Origin: Sphingosinithalassobacter tenebrarum | Lineage (GTDB): Bacteria > Pseudomonadota > Alphaproteobacteria > Sphingomonadales > Sphingomonadaceae | DNA length: 64,000 bases | Assembly (NCBI RefSeq): GCF_011057975.1 | Contig: NZ_CP049109.1 | Location: 434,001 to 498,000 of the forward strand | Reading direction: 5' to 3' | In this document: positions 44,015-53,203 of the stretch, in pieces | How positions within the stretch are numbered: the stretch's first letter is position 1 | Layout: every line of letters starts with the position of its first letter | The notes under the pieces: model-generated | Database searches by the model: none | What the model was told of the DNA's origin: nothing | Seen by the model: the letters and a program-made list of their open reading frames with translations, nothing else | Translations under genes and position numbers: made by a program

Positions 44015-44050
44015 GAGCAGCCAGAACAGACAAACTACGGGAGAGCGAAT

Positions 44051-46270
44051 ATGAGAGGGAAGGCAATGGGCCGCATGCTTTCGGGGGCGGCCTTTGTGGG
44101 GTTGCTGTGGACGGGCTCCGCTCAGGCTCAGGACGCCGATACGACCGCTCCCGGCCAGGCCGGGGAGCAGGCCGCCGACGCCGTACCGGACGAGCAGCTG
44201 GGAAATATGATCGTTGTTACGGCGCAGCGTCGCAGCGAGAATCTGCAGGACGTGCCGGTCACGGTGACGGTGTTCAATGCGGAGCAAATCGCCGAGGCGC
44301 GCATTCAGCAGATCGACGACGTCGTCACGCGCACGCCCGGTCTCAGTTTCGACAATTTTCCCGCCTCGCAGCCGCGTCTTTATATTCGCGGCATCGGTTC
44401 CTCCGATCGCGGCGCGGCGGGGGACCCCAGTTCGGCGGTGTTCGTCGACGATATCTATATGGGCCGCCCCTCGGCGATTGCGTTCGACGCATTCGATATC
44501 GAACGGATCGAAGTGCTGAAGGGGCCGCAGGGGACGCTGTTCGGGCGCAATGTCGTCGGCGGCGCGATCAATGTGATCACCAAGAAGCCCGATATCGACC
44601 GTGTCGATGCGGCGGCCGAACTCACCTACGGCAATTACGAGCGTCTCGACGCCGCGGCGATGATCAACGTGCCGTTCGCGCGCAACACCGGCGCGGTTCG
44701 CCTGAGCGGCGCCTATCGAAGCCATGACGGCTATTCCTGGAACCCTTATCTCGGCGAGCGGATCGACGATCAGGACACGCTGACCGGCCGGTTCCAGATC
44801 TATGGCGAGCCCGCCTACAATTTTCGCTTCCATTTCACGATCGACGGGACGCGCGACCGGTTTTCGGGACCTGCCAACCACACGCTCGAGCTCGATACGT
44901 CGGACCCGCTCCACAATTTCTATACGTCGAACTTCGACCCGGACACGACCTACGGGTCACAGGTCGGCTATCAGGATCGCGACACCTGGGGCATCCGCAG
45001 CGAACTGAGCTACGACTTTTCGTTCGCCACGCTGACGTTCCTCGGCTCCTATCGGGATGTCGACTACGGCAACCGTTACGATCTGGACGGTGGCAATCCC
45101 GATCCGGCGTCGCCCGGCTATAATCAGATCGCGATCAGCGGCGGCGATGACGAGACCAACGAATTGTCGAGCCAGGAAGTCCGGCTCTCCTCGCTGCCGG
45201 ACAGCGACTTCACCTGGGTCGCGGGCTTCTACCACTATCACCAGGAAACCGATCGCTCGAACACGTTCAATCTCGACGCCGCGGCGGTGGCGCCGATCCC
45301 GCTCACCGAAATCTACGATCAATATGCGAAGGTCGACAGCATCGCCGTGTTCGGCGACGTCTCGCTGCCGCTGACCGATCAGCTCACTGTCTTCGGCGGG
45401 GTGCGTTATTCGCGCGACGACAAGACCGCGCGGGTGCGCAACACGGATTCGATGGTGCCGATACGTGGCGATGAATTCTTCGACGTTACCGGCGATGCGA
45501 CGTTCGACGATCTGACCTATCGCGCCGGCGTCGAATTCCGCCCGGCGCGGAGGCATATGTTCTATGCCTCGATCTCGCGCGGTTTCAAGAGCGGCGGCTT
45601 CCCGGACACGCCGGCCAATGCCGCGGATGCGGCGACGCCGTTCGAGCCGGAAACCGCGATCCAGTATGAAATCGGCCAGAAGAGCACCTTCCTCGACGGC
45701 CTGATGATCTGGAACAACACCTTCTATTATCTCGACTACACCAATTTGCAGACGGTGCAGATCGTCAACGGTCTCTCCGTGACGTCCAACGCCGGCAAGG
45801 CGACGATCAAAGGCTATGAAACCCAGCTCGACGTGATGCCGTTCGACGGATTCCAGCTGTCGGCTTCCTATGCCTATACCGATGCCAAGTTCGACGAATA
45901 TTTCGAAGGCGGGCAGGACTATTCCGGGAACACCATCTCGCGTGCGCCAAAGCACAAGGTAACGATTTCCCCGTCCTATACTTACTCGCTGCTCAGCGGC
46001 ATCGCGGTCACCGCGGCGGTGGACTATCGCTACACGAGCAGAATGTTCGACGATAACAGCAACCAGCCGCCGGAAATCCGCGACGCGACCAATTTCGTCG
46101 ATGCGCGGCTGATCATCGACGGGATCGCCGACCGCTTCTCGCTGTCGCTCTGGGGCAAGAACCTGACCGATGAGCGCACGCGCACGTTCCAGGGCGTGTT
46201 CCTCGGCGCGAATTTCGGCGCGTTCAGCCCGCCGCGAACCTACGGCGCCACCCTGAGCTGGGAATATTGA
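44051..46270 (+). CDS. TonB-dependent outer membrane receptor
   Basis: A 739-residue receptor of the large sphingomonad group. It has a signal peptide ending TGSAQAQ, a TonB box-like NMIVVTAQRRSENLQDVPV, a plug with IDDVVTRTPGLSFDNFPASQ and IYMGRPSAIAFDAFDIERIE, then LKGPQGTLFGRNVVGGAINV. The C-terminal strand ends TYGATLSWEY. Such receptors often import plant- or polymer-derived organics rather than iron. It is followed 63 bp later by the catabolic genes, and its promoter carries the shared motif. ATG 44051 has GGGAGAG upstream. Confidence 0.9.
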   Translation: MRGKAMGRMLSGAAFVGLLWTGSAQAQDADTTAPGQAGEQAADAVPDEQLGNMIVVTAQRRSENLQDVPVTVTVFNAEQIAEARIQQIDDVVTRTPGLSFDNFPASQPRLYIRGIGSSDRGAAGDPSSAVFVDDIYMGRPSAIAFDAFDIERIEVLKGPQGTLFGRNVVGGAINVITKKPDIDRVDAAAELTYGNYERLDAAAMINVPFARNTGAVRLSGAYRSHDGYSWNPYLGERIDDQDTLTGRFQIYGEPAYNFRFHFTIDGTRDRFSGPANHTLELDTSDPLHNFYTSNFDPDTTYGSQVGYQDRDTWGIRSELSYDFSFATLTFLGSYRDVDYGNRYDLDGGNPDPASPGYNQIAISGGDDETNELSSQEVRLSSLPDSDFTWVAGFYHYHQETDRSNTFNLDAAAVAPIPLTEIYDQYAKVDSIAVFGDVSLPLTDQLTVFGGVRYSRDDKTARVRNTDSMVPIRGDEFFDVTGDATFDDLTYRAGVEFRPARRHMFYASISRGFKSGGFPDTPANAADAATPFEPETAIQYEIGQKSTFLDGLMIWNNTFYYLDYTNLQTVQIVNGLSVTSNAGKATIKGYETQLDVMPFDGFQLSASYAYTDAKFDEYFEGGQDYSGNTISRAPKHKVTISPSYTYSLLSGIAVTAAVDYRYTSRMFDDNSNQPPEIRDATNFVDARLIIDGIADRFSLSLWGKNLTDERTRTFQGVFLGANFGAFSPPRTYGATLSWEY

Positions 46271-46333
46271 GATGCCGGGCCGGATGCCACCTGGCGTCCG
46301 GCACCCCGCATGACGTTTCGGACCGGAGTTGAG

Positions 46334-47746
46334 ATGGACAGAGAATTTGCTGACGGCGTGAAGGTGCTGGTGCCGACGGGGTCGCTGGGCGCCGGCGTGC
46401 GCGAGGAGGAGATCGCCTATGGCATGGCCCGCGGCGTCCACGCGATCGCGTCCGATGCCGGCTCGACCGATAGCGGGGCGGCCTATCTCGCAACGGGCAA
46501 GTCGAAGAATAATCGCGGCGCGGTGAAGCGCGACCTGCGCATCCTGATGCAGGCGCAGGCCGAATATGGTGTTCCGATCATCATCGGCACGGCGGGACAG
46601 GCCGGAGGCGACCTCAATCTCGACTGGACGCGCGACATCGTCCTCGAGCTTGCCGAGGAGCTGGGGACCTCGCCGAAGATCGCGCTACTGCGCAGCGAGC
46701 AGGACAAGGCGGTTGTGAAGCAGCTCAATGGCGACGGACGGGTAAAGCCGCTTCCGCCGCTGGGGCCGCTCGATGACGCCACGATCGACGGCTGCGATCA
46801 CATCGTCGCCGCGATGGGCGTGGAGCCCTATGTCGCTGCGCTCGAAGGCGGCGCCGACATCATCCTCGGCGGGCGCTCAACCGATACGGCGGTGCTGGCT
46901 GCTTTCCCGATATGGAAGAGGGCTCCCTGGGGCCCCGCCTGGCACGCGGGCAAGACCGGCGAATGCGGCGCGCAGTGCACCGAGGAGCGCGAAAGCTCGG
47001 GCGTGCTGCTGACGGTGACGGCCGACGGGTTCGAAGTCGCGCCGCTGAGCGACACCAATTTCTGCACGCCGCACAGCGTGTCTGCGCACATGCTCTACGA
47101 AAATACCGATCCATTCCGGCTGGTCGAGCCGGGCGGCATCCTCGACGTGACTCGCGCCCGTTATGCGCAAAGCGATGCGCGGACCGTGCGCGTGACCGGA
47201 TCGGAATGGGAGCCGCGCCCCTATACGATGAAGCTTGAAGGCGCCGGCGGCGGGAAATTCCAGACGCTGATGCTCGTCGGCATCCAGGACCCCGATGTGC
47301 TGCGCGATGTCGACGGATTTCACGAGCGATTGCTCAAGGCGCTCTATGCGCGCACGCGCAGCGCGATTCCGGCGGAGGAACTGGGCGAGTTTCATATCTC
47401 GCTGCGCATGTACGGCTGGAACGGCACGACCGGCCGACCAGTGCCCGAAGGCACGCCCGCGCCGCCGGAGATCGGCATGTTGTTCGTCGCCACCGCCGAC
47501 ACGCAGGATATCGCGAACAGCATCGCGCATGCCTGCAACCCCTATTTCTTCCACTATCCGGCGGTGATGGACAAGGAGCTGCCGAGCTACGGTTTCGCCT
47601 TCACCCCGGCCGATGTCCCGCGTGGTCAGGTCTATGAGTTCAAGCTCAACCACATCGTCGAAGTCGACGACTGGCGCGAGCTGATCCGTACCGAATGGAT
47701 CGATCTGGCCGAAACCCGGAATGTGCGGGAGGCAGTCAATGGTTAA
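46334..47746 (+). CDS. AtuA-like (DUF1446) protein
   Basis: A 470-residue protein of the family named after AtuA of acyclic terpene use in Pseudomonas; the enzymatic role is not established. Recognisable blocks are AIASDAGSTDSGAAYLATGK, DIILGGRSTDTAVLAAFPI and ENTDPFRLVEPGGILDVT. ATG 46334 has GGAG 5 bp upstream; an in-frame ATG 24 bp earlier is less likely. It overlaps the DUF4387 gene by 8 bp. The terpene link should not be assumed, since no other atu gene is present. Confidence 0.82.
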   Translation: MDREFADGVKVLVPTGSLGAGVREEEIAYGMARGVHAIASDAGSTDSGAAYLATGKSKNNRGAVKRDLRILMQAQAEYGVPIIIGTAGQAGGDLNLDWTRDIVLELAEELGTSPKIALLRSEQDKAVVKQLNGDGRVKPLPPLGPLDDATIDGCDHIVAAMGVEPYVAALEGGADIILGGRSTDTAVLAAFPIWKRAPWGPAWHAGKTGECGAQCTEERESSGVLLTVTADGFEVAPLSDTNFCTPHSVSAHMLYENTDPFRLVEPGGILDVTRARYAQSDARTVRVTGSEWEPRPYTMKLEGAGGGKFQTLMLVGIQDPDVLRDVDGFHERLLKALYARTRSAIPAEELGEFHISLRMYGWNGTTGRPVPEGTPAPPEIGMLFVATADTQDIANSIAHACNPYFFHYPAVMDKELPSYGFAFTPADVPRGQVYEFKLNHIVEVDDWRELIRTEWIDLAETRNVREAVNG

Positions 47747-48047
47747 GGTTCGCGACGTCTGTCGCCATGTCCGCTCGAAAAACGCCGGCCCCTATTGGGT
47801 GACGTTCGACTTCTTTTTCGACGGCCCTGAGAATTTCGAGAAATACCACGCAAGCCCCGCGCTTTCGCCCGAGCTGTTCGCACGGCTTTACGGCACCGAT
47901 CCGGCGCTGGTGAAGCATATTCCGGTCGCCGACCTCAACATGGTCAAGATCTCCTATCCGCGCGCGACGCCGCAGGGCGGTGTCGAGGAGCGCGACATGC
48001 ATTCGGGCCAGCAATATGTCCGCGTGCTCGACGTCGAGCTCGACTGA
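47739..48047 (+). CDS. DUF4387 protein
   Basis: A 102-residue protein that commonly accompanies DUF1446/AtuA-like genes. Visible features are VCRHVRSKNAGPYWVTFDFF and an end reading DMHSGQQYVRVLDVELD. Its start overlaps the AtuA-like gene by 8 bp and its last base is shared with the ligase gene, so the three are translated together and the first two probably form a complex. Function unknown. Confidence 0.8.
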   Translation: MVKVRDVCRHVRSKNAGPYWVTFDFFFDGPENFEKYHASPALSPELFARLYGTDPALVKHIPVADLNMVKISYPRATPQGGVEERDMHSGQQYVRVLDVELD

Positions 48048-49648
48048 TGGACGCGGCAGCAATCCCGCCGCAAACGCTGACTGATCTGCTGCAATCGGCG
48101 GCGACGCGGTATCCCGGCAGCCCGGCGCTCGATTTCATGGGGCGCCGCTGGAGCTATGCCGAAATCGACTGGCTTGCCGCGCGCTGTGCCGCCGGGATGC
48201 ATGCGATGGGCGTCAGGCCGGGCGACCGGATCGGCCTGTGCCTGCCCAACACGCCTTATTTCGTCATCGCCTATTTCGCGGTGCTGCGGCTCGGCGGCAT
48301 CGTCGCAAGCATCAATCCGCTCTACACGGAGCGGGAAATGGCGCATCTCGTCGCGGATGCGGGCGCGAAGCTGATCTTCGTCCCCGACCTGCCCGAAATC
48401 GTCGAAAAGGCCGCTGCGCTCGATACGCTGCAGAATATCGTCATCTGTCCGATCGATCGCGTGCTGCCGCCGGTAAAGGCGCTGGCATATCGCATCCTCA
48501 AGCGGAAACTTCGCGTCACGCCGCCCTGGCCGCAGTCGCGGATGGTGGCATTCGATGAACTTACCGCGCATGAGGACGACTGTCCTGCGCATCGCAATCG
48601 GCCCGACGATGTCGCGGTGCTGCAATATACCGGCGGAACGACGGGGCTGCCCAAGGGGGCGATGCTGACGCACGGCAGTTTGATCGCCAATTGCCTGCAG
48701 ACTGCGAAGCATGACTCGCACTGTCCCGACCGGCGCGAGGCGGTGATGGGCGTTCTGCCGATGTTTCACGTCTTCGCGCTGACGACGGTGCTCAACTATT
48801 CGGTATATGGCGCGGCCTGCATCGTGCTGTTGCCGCGTTTCGAGATGAAGCCGTTCCTCGCGGCGATGCGGCGCACGCGGCCCGAGCGGCTGTTCGTCGT
48901 GCCGACCATCACCATCGCGCTCAACGACCTGCCCGACGCGGCGCTGCCGCCGATGGGGCAGCTGCGGATGTGCATCTCCGGTGGCGCGCCGCTGCCTCCC
49001 GAAGTGCGCGCCCGCTTCGAAGCACGCACCGGCTGCCGGATGGTCGAGGGATATGGCCTGTCCGAAGCTTCGCCGATCGTCACCTGCAATCCGATCACGG
49101 GGCTGGTGAAGGACGGCAGCGCCGGGCTCGCCTATCCCGATACCATCATCGAAATCCGGTCGCTCGATGACGGTTCGCCGGTGGAATCGGGATCGAGCGG
49201 CGAGGTTTGCGTGCGGGGGCCGCAAGTGATGAAGGGCTATTGGAACCGGCCGGAGGAAACCGCGGAAGTCCTGTCCGACGGGCTGCTGCGTACCGGTGAC
49301 GTCGGCTATCTCGACAGCGACGGCTATCTGTTCCTGGTCGACCGGATCAAGGACCTGATCCTGTGCGGTGGCTACAACGTCTATCCGCGGATGATCGAGG
49401 ACGCGCTGTACGAGCACCCCGATGTCGCGGAAGCCAGCGTGATCGGTGTGCCGGACCAGTATCGCGGCGAGGCGCCCAAGGCCTTCGTCAAGCTGCGCGA
49501 GGGTGCCGAGACCACCGCGGAGAGCCTGCGGGGATTCCTCAAGGACAAGCTCAGCAAGATCGAAATGCCGCGCGAAATCGAGCTGCGTGACGAATTGCCC
49601 AAGACGCTGATCGGCAAGCTCTCGAAGAAAGAGCTGCGCGCCGACTGA
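48047..49648 (+). CDS. AMP-forming acyl-CoA ligase
   Basis: Activates a carboxylic acid with ATP and CoA. It has 533 residues with the AMP-binding P-loop YTGGTTGLPKGAMLTH, the adenine motif MVEGYGLSEASPIV, the hinge RTGDVGYLDSDGYLFLVDR and the C-terminal catalytic Lys in KTLIGKLSKKELR. The overall pattern is of fatty- or aryl-acid ligases; the substrate is unknown. No beta-oxidation genes are near, so it may feed the AtuA-like proteins. It shares one base with the DUF4387 stop. Confidence 0.9.
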   Translation: MDAAAIPPQTLTDLLQSAATRYPGSPALDFMGRRWSYAEIDWLAARCAAGMHAMGVRPGDRIGLCLPNTPYFVIAYFAVLRLGGIVASINPLYTEREMAHLVADAGAKLIFVPDLPEIVEKAAALDTLQNIVICPIDRVLPPVKALAYRILKRKLRVTPPWPQSRMVAFDELTAHEDDCPAHRNRPDDVAVLQYTGGTTGLPKGAMLTHGSLIANCLQTAKHDSHCPDRREAVMGVLPMFHVFALTTVLNYSVYGAACIVLLPRFEMKPFLAAMRRTRPERLFVVPTITIALNDLPDAALPPMGQLRMCISGGAPLPPEVRARFEARTGCRMVEGYGLSEASPIVTCNPITGLVKDGSAGLAYPDTIIEIRSLDDGSPVESGSSGEVCVRGPQVMKGYWNRPEETAEVLSDGLLRTGDVGYLDSDGYLFLVDRIKDLILCGGYNVYPRMIEDALYEHPDVAEASVIGVPDQYRGEAPKAFVKLREGAETTAESLRGFLKDKLSKIEMPREIELRDELPKTLIGKLSKKELRAD

Positions 49649-49674
49649 CATCAACCCGGAGCAGGAGAAACATT

Positions 49675-50454
49675 ATGGCCAGCATGCCGCAGTCGGTACC
49701 GTCGCTTCGCGAGCGCGTCTCGGAGGAGGAGTGGGCGGTCCGCGAGGATCTTGCCGCCGCCTATCGGCTCGTCGCGCTCTATGGCTGGGACGACCTCATC
49801 TTCACGCATCTGTCGGCGCGCATCCCCGGCCCCGACCATCACTTCCTGATCAATCCCTACACGCACATGTTCGAGGAGATCACGGCGTCGAGTCTGGTCA
49901 AGATCGACGTCGAGGGGCGCAAGGTCGACGATACGCCCGCACCGGTGAACGCTGCCGGGTTCACCATCCATTCGGCGGTGCATATGTCGCGCGGGGATGC
50001 AATGGCGGTACTGCACCTGCATACCCCGCACGGGCAGGCGGTTTCGGCGATGAAGGACGGCCTGCTGCCACACACCCAGTCGGCGATGATTGCGCATCAC
50101 GACGTCGCCTATCACGATTATGAGGGCATCGCGACGAACCTCGAGGAGCGCGAGCGGCTGGTGGCCGATCTGGGCACGAAGAATTCTATGCTGCTGCGCA
50201 ATCACGGCACGCTGACCCTGGGATCGAGTGTCGCGCAGGGTTTCATGCGAATGTATTTCCTCGAGCGCGCATGCGAGGCGCAGGTGATGATGCTCACCGC
50301 CGGGCGCGACGGGCTGAACGAACCTCCGGCGGGCGTCGCGGACGTCGTGCGCGACCAGGTTTCGGGCACCGAAATGGCGATGGCCGTCGAAAAGCTCGCC
50401 TGGCCCGCGCTGCGCCGCAAGCTCGACCGGATCGACCCCAGCTACAAGCAATGA
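49675..50454 (+). CDS. Class II aldolase/adducin-family protein
   Basis: A 259-residue zinc-dependent aldolase or epimerase fold (fuculose-phosphate aldolase/adducin head). The metal ligands are His-x-His in AVLHLHTPHG and a later His in LRNHGTLTLG; the early block LFTHLSARI appears as LIFTHLSARIPG. Members cleave or decarboxylate hydroxy-acid intermediates. ATG 49675 has GGAGCAGGAG upstream. It overlaps the MmgE/PrpD gene by 4 bp (ATGA). Confidence 0.87.
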   Translation: MASMPQSVPSLRERVSEEEWAVREDLAAAYRLVALYGWDDLIFTHLSARIPGPDHHFLINPYTHMFEEITASSLVKIDVEGRKVDDTPAPVNAAGFTIHSAVHMSRGDAMAVLHLHTPHGQAVSAMKDGLLPHTQSAMIAHHDVAYHDYEGIATNLEERERLVADLGTKNSMLLRNHGTLTLGSSVAQGFMRMYFLERACEAQVMMLTAGRDGLNEPPAGVADVVRDQVSGTEMAMAVEKLAWPALRRKLDRIDPSYKQ

Positions 50455-51854
50455 CGGAAACCGGATCGCACGCGGGCGCTGAGGATATGCTCGCGCACCG
50501 GATCGCCCGCTATGCCTGCGACTTCGATGCGGAGGCGCTGCCCGACGCAGTGACAGCCTGTGTCCGGCAACGGCTGCTCGACAGCCTTGCCTGCATCGTC
50601 GGTGCCTATGACGCCGGGCCAGTGCGGATCGCCCGCGAAATCGCCGCCCAAGTGCCGGTCGATCGGGCGGGGGTGTTCGGTGCCGCCGCGCGGACCACGC
50701 CAGATCTGGCGGCGTTCGCGAACGGGGTGATGGTCCGTTTCCTCGACTATAACGACGGCTATATGGGCGCGGAGCCGGGGCATCCGAGCGACAATATTCC
50801 CGCCTGCATCGCCGTGGCGCAGGGCGAAGGCGCGTCGATGCGCGAATTCATCGCCGCGGCCGTAATTGCCTATGAAGTCCAGATGCGGCTTCAGGATGCC
50901 GCGAGCCTCAACGGGCGCGGCTGGGATCATGCCGGCTATATTCTGCCCGCCTGCGCGGCTGCGGCGTCACGGCTGATGGGGCTGGACATCGCGCGCGCGA
51001 CCGAGGCGATCAATCTCGCGATCAACGGCCATATCCCGATGCGGCAGGTACGATCGGGAACGCTGTCCGACTGGAAAGGCTGTTCCGCCGCCAACGCCGC
51101 GCGCAATGCAGTGTTCGCCGCCGGGCTGGCGCGCGCGGGAATGACGGGGCCGGCGCCGATATTCGAAGGCGAGATGGGGTTCTTCCGCCAGGTGACCGGA
51201 CCGTTTGCGCTCAACGTCGACGCGTTCGGCAGCCCTGCCAATGGCGACTATGCGATCCTGCGCTCGCTCACCAAGACCTTTCCGACCAACGGCGAACTCC
51301 ACACCGCGATCTGGGCCGCGATCGAATTGCGCGGCCGGATCGCCGATCCCGCCGCGATCACGGCAATTCGGATCGACACGTCGGAGTTCAACGCGCGGGT
51401 GCTGGCCGATGCCGAGAAATGGCACCCCACTACGCGCGAAACCGCCGATCACAGCCTTCCCTATAATGTCGCGCGTGCATTGCTCGACGGCGACATCACG
51501 CTCGATTCCTACAGTCCCGAGAGCATTGCCGACCCCGTGGCGCGCTCGCTGATGGTGCTGACCGAAGTGAATGAGGCGCCCGAACTGACCGCGCTTTTCC
51601 CTGCCATGCTCGCCAATCGTGTGACAGTCGAACTGGCTTCGGGGGAGCGGATGACCAGCGAGGTTCGCACCGGCCCCGGCGGTCGCGAGCAGCCGATGCA
51701 CGACGCCGATTTCGCGCGCAAGTTCGGCAAGATGGCCGCGCCGCATCTCGATGCCGCCGCGCAGGAGGCGGTTCTCGCCTTCGTCGCCACGCTGGAGCGC
51801 CAGACCTGTTTCGACCCGCTGTTCGACGCGATGAAGGGAGATCGACAATCGTGA
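50451..51854 (+). CDS. MmgE/PrpD-family protein
   Basis: A 467-residue protein of the 2-methylcitrate dehydratase / cis-aconitate decarboxylase family, which acts on tri- and dicarboxylic acids. Conserved blocks are VRQRLLDSLACIVGAYDAG, FLDYNDGYMGAEPGHPSDN (loop with active-site-like Asp and His) and LPYNVARALLDGDITLDSY. The citrate-type transporter upstream supports a polycarboxylate substrate. It is coupled to the aldolase gene and to the lipase gene (GTGA). Confidence 0.88.
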   Translation: MTETGSHAGAEDMLAHRIARYACDFDAEALPDAVTACVRQRLLDSLACIVGAYDAGPVRIAREIAAQVPVDRAGVFGAAARTTPDLAAFANGVMVRFLDYNDGYMGAEPGHPSDNIPACIAVAQGEGASMREFIAAAVIAYEVQMRLQDAASLNGRGWDHAGYILPACAAAASRLMGLDIARATEAINLAINGHIPMRQVRSGTLSDWKGCSAANAARNAVFAAGLARAGMTGPAPIFEGEMGFFRQVTGPFALNVDAFGSPANGDYAILRSLTKTFPTNGELHTAIWAAIELRGRIADPAAITAIRIDTSEFNARVLADAEKWHPTTRETADHSLPYNVARALLDGDITLDSYSPESIADPVARSLMVLTEVNEAPELTALFPAMLANRVTVELASGERMTSEVRTGPGGREQPMHDADFARKFGKMAAPHLDAAAQEAVLAFVATLERQTCFDPLFDAMKGDRQS

Positions 51855-53140
51855 CACGCCACTCCGTCCGCTGCCGCTTCGGCGGCCTTTCATTGTTCGC
51901 GGCGGCGGCCTTGCTGGCGGGGTGCGCCACGCCGCAGCGGCCGGCCGATCCGTCGGGTGTACTGCCGACCGGGCCGGACGCCGGCGACATGGATCTTTCT
52001 CCCTTCTACCGCTGGCCGCAGCCGATTTCCGGCGGCGCGGGAGCCCTCTTGCGGATCGAGCCGGTGGCGGTGCAGGACGATATGGCGGCGCGTGCCGCCT
52101 ATCGCATATTGTACGCATCGACCGATGCCCGCTGGAATTCGGGTGCCGTCCCGGTGAGCGGCATGTTGTTCCTGCCCAGGGGGGAGCCGCCGGAGGGCGG
52201 CTGGCCGCTGCTGGCCTGGGCACATGGAACGGCAGGGATCGCGGACGCGTGTGCGCCGTCCTGGACGGGCGTGCGGCCGCGCGACGCGACCTATATGAGC
52301 CGCTGGCTCGAAGCGGGATTTGCCGTGGTGGCAACCGATTATCAGGGGCTGGGCGGTCCCGGGCCGCATCCCTATCTCGATTGGCGCTCGGAAGGCCGCT
52401 CGGTACTCGACAGCGTGCGCGCCGCACTTGCCGCGAAGCCGGAAGAGGTTTCGAACCGGGTCATTCTGGCGGGCCAGTCTCAGGGGTCGGGCGCGGCGGT
52501 CGGTGCCGCGATGCTGGTGGGCGAGTATGCCCCCCGACTGGGTATTCTCGGCACGGTCGCGACCGGCTTCGGCTATTCCTTCCCCGACGGGCCGGTATCC
52601 TTGCCCGAACGTCGTTCCGCCACTCAGTTTCTGAGCTATGCCTCGAGCGGGCTGCGCGACGATGCGCCGCCGATCGACGATATCGTCACGCCGGCGGGCA
52701 GGCAGCTGCTCGAAGCGGCGCGGCAGGGCTGCAAGGGCGATATCGTTCAGCGTGCCCGCGAGTTGAAGGTGGCGGAAATGGCGCAGGCCTTTTCGATCCC
52801 GATGGAAGCGGTTCGCGACATGGCGATCCCCGTCGCCGACATGCCGGTCAGACCGACCGGTCGTCCGCTGCTGATTGCCACGGGCCTTGCCGATGCGACG
52901 ACCATACCCGAACGGCAATATGCCAATGCTTCGGCAATGTGCGCGGCCGGCGACACGGTGATCTGGCGGACCTATGACGGTTTGGGGCACGACGGCGCGA
53001 TGCACGGTTCGCTCCCCGATTCGATCGCCTTTGCGCGATCGCTGCTGGCCGGCCGGGAGGTCGCGTCCGAATGCGGCAGCTTCCGCGAACCGGGCCCGCC
53101 GGGCGCGCGCAACCCCGACGCGCCTTTCAACGACGATTGA
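51851..53140 (+). CDS. Lipase-like alpha/beta-hydrolase lipoprotein
   Basis: A 429-residue secretory-lipase-type hydrolase. It has a signal peptide with lipobox LLAGC (Cys25), the nucleophile elbow GQSQGS, a likely Asp in LLIATGLADAT and a His in GLGHDGAMHG. It should sit at the cell surface or in the periplasm and hydrolyse an ester. GTG 51851 overlaps the preceding stop. Its place in a catabolic operon suggests it releases the acid used by the cytoplasmic enzymes. Confidence 0.85.
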   Translation: MTRHSVRCRFGGLSLFAAAALLAGCATPQRPADPSGVLPTGPDAGDMDLSPFYRWPQPISGGAGALLRIEPVAVQDDMAARAAYRILYASTDARWNSGAVPVSGMLFLPRGEPPEGGWPLLAWAHGTAGIADACAPSWTGVRPRDATYMSRWLEAGFAVVATDYQGLGGPGPHPYLDWRSEGRSVLDSVRAALAAKPEEVSNRVILAGQSQGSGAAVGAAMLVGEYAPRLGILGTVATGFGYSFPDGPVSLPERRSATQFLSYASSGLRDDAPPIDDIVTPAGRQLLEAARQGCKGDIVQRARELKVAEMAQAFSIPMEAVRDMAIPVADMPVRPTGRPLLIATGLADATTIPERQYANASAMCAAGDTVIWRTYDGLGHDGAMHGSLPDSIAFARSLLAGREVASECGSFREPGPPGARNPDAPFNDD

Positions 53141-53203
53141 GGAAGGCGCGCCGGCGGCGCGGTGCCAGCGGTGCCATCGCTTCGAGATGGCACCGCTTCA
53201 GCT

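Larger units (their letters stand above)
43658..44050. other. 393-bp non-coding stretch before the second TonB receptor
   Basis: AT-richer than its surroundings. It holds two copies of an ATTG-N4-CAAT motif (43691-43702 and 43995-44006), a TTGACA hexamer at 43988-43993 and the receptor's leader. An open frame crosses it from 43757, but it has no ribosome site and the receptor's signal peptide begins only at 44051. I see no RNA gene in it. Confidence 0.6.

Noticed and set aside
43757..44050. A 98-residue N-terminal extension of the second TonB receptor
   Set aside because: It has no ribosome site and would bury the signal peptide; a promoter and operator-like sites lie within it.
46310..46333. 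Upstream ATG for the AtuA-like protein
   Set aside because: ATG 46334 has GGAG at proper distance; the earlier ATG does not.
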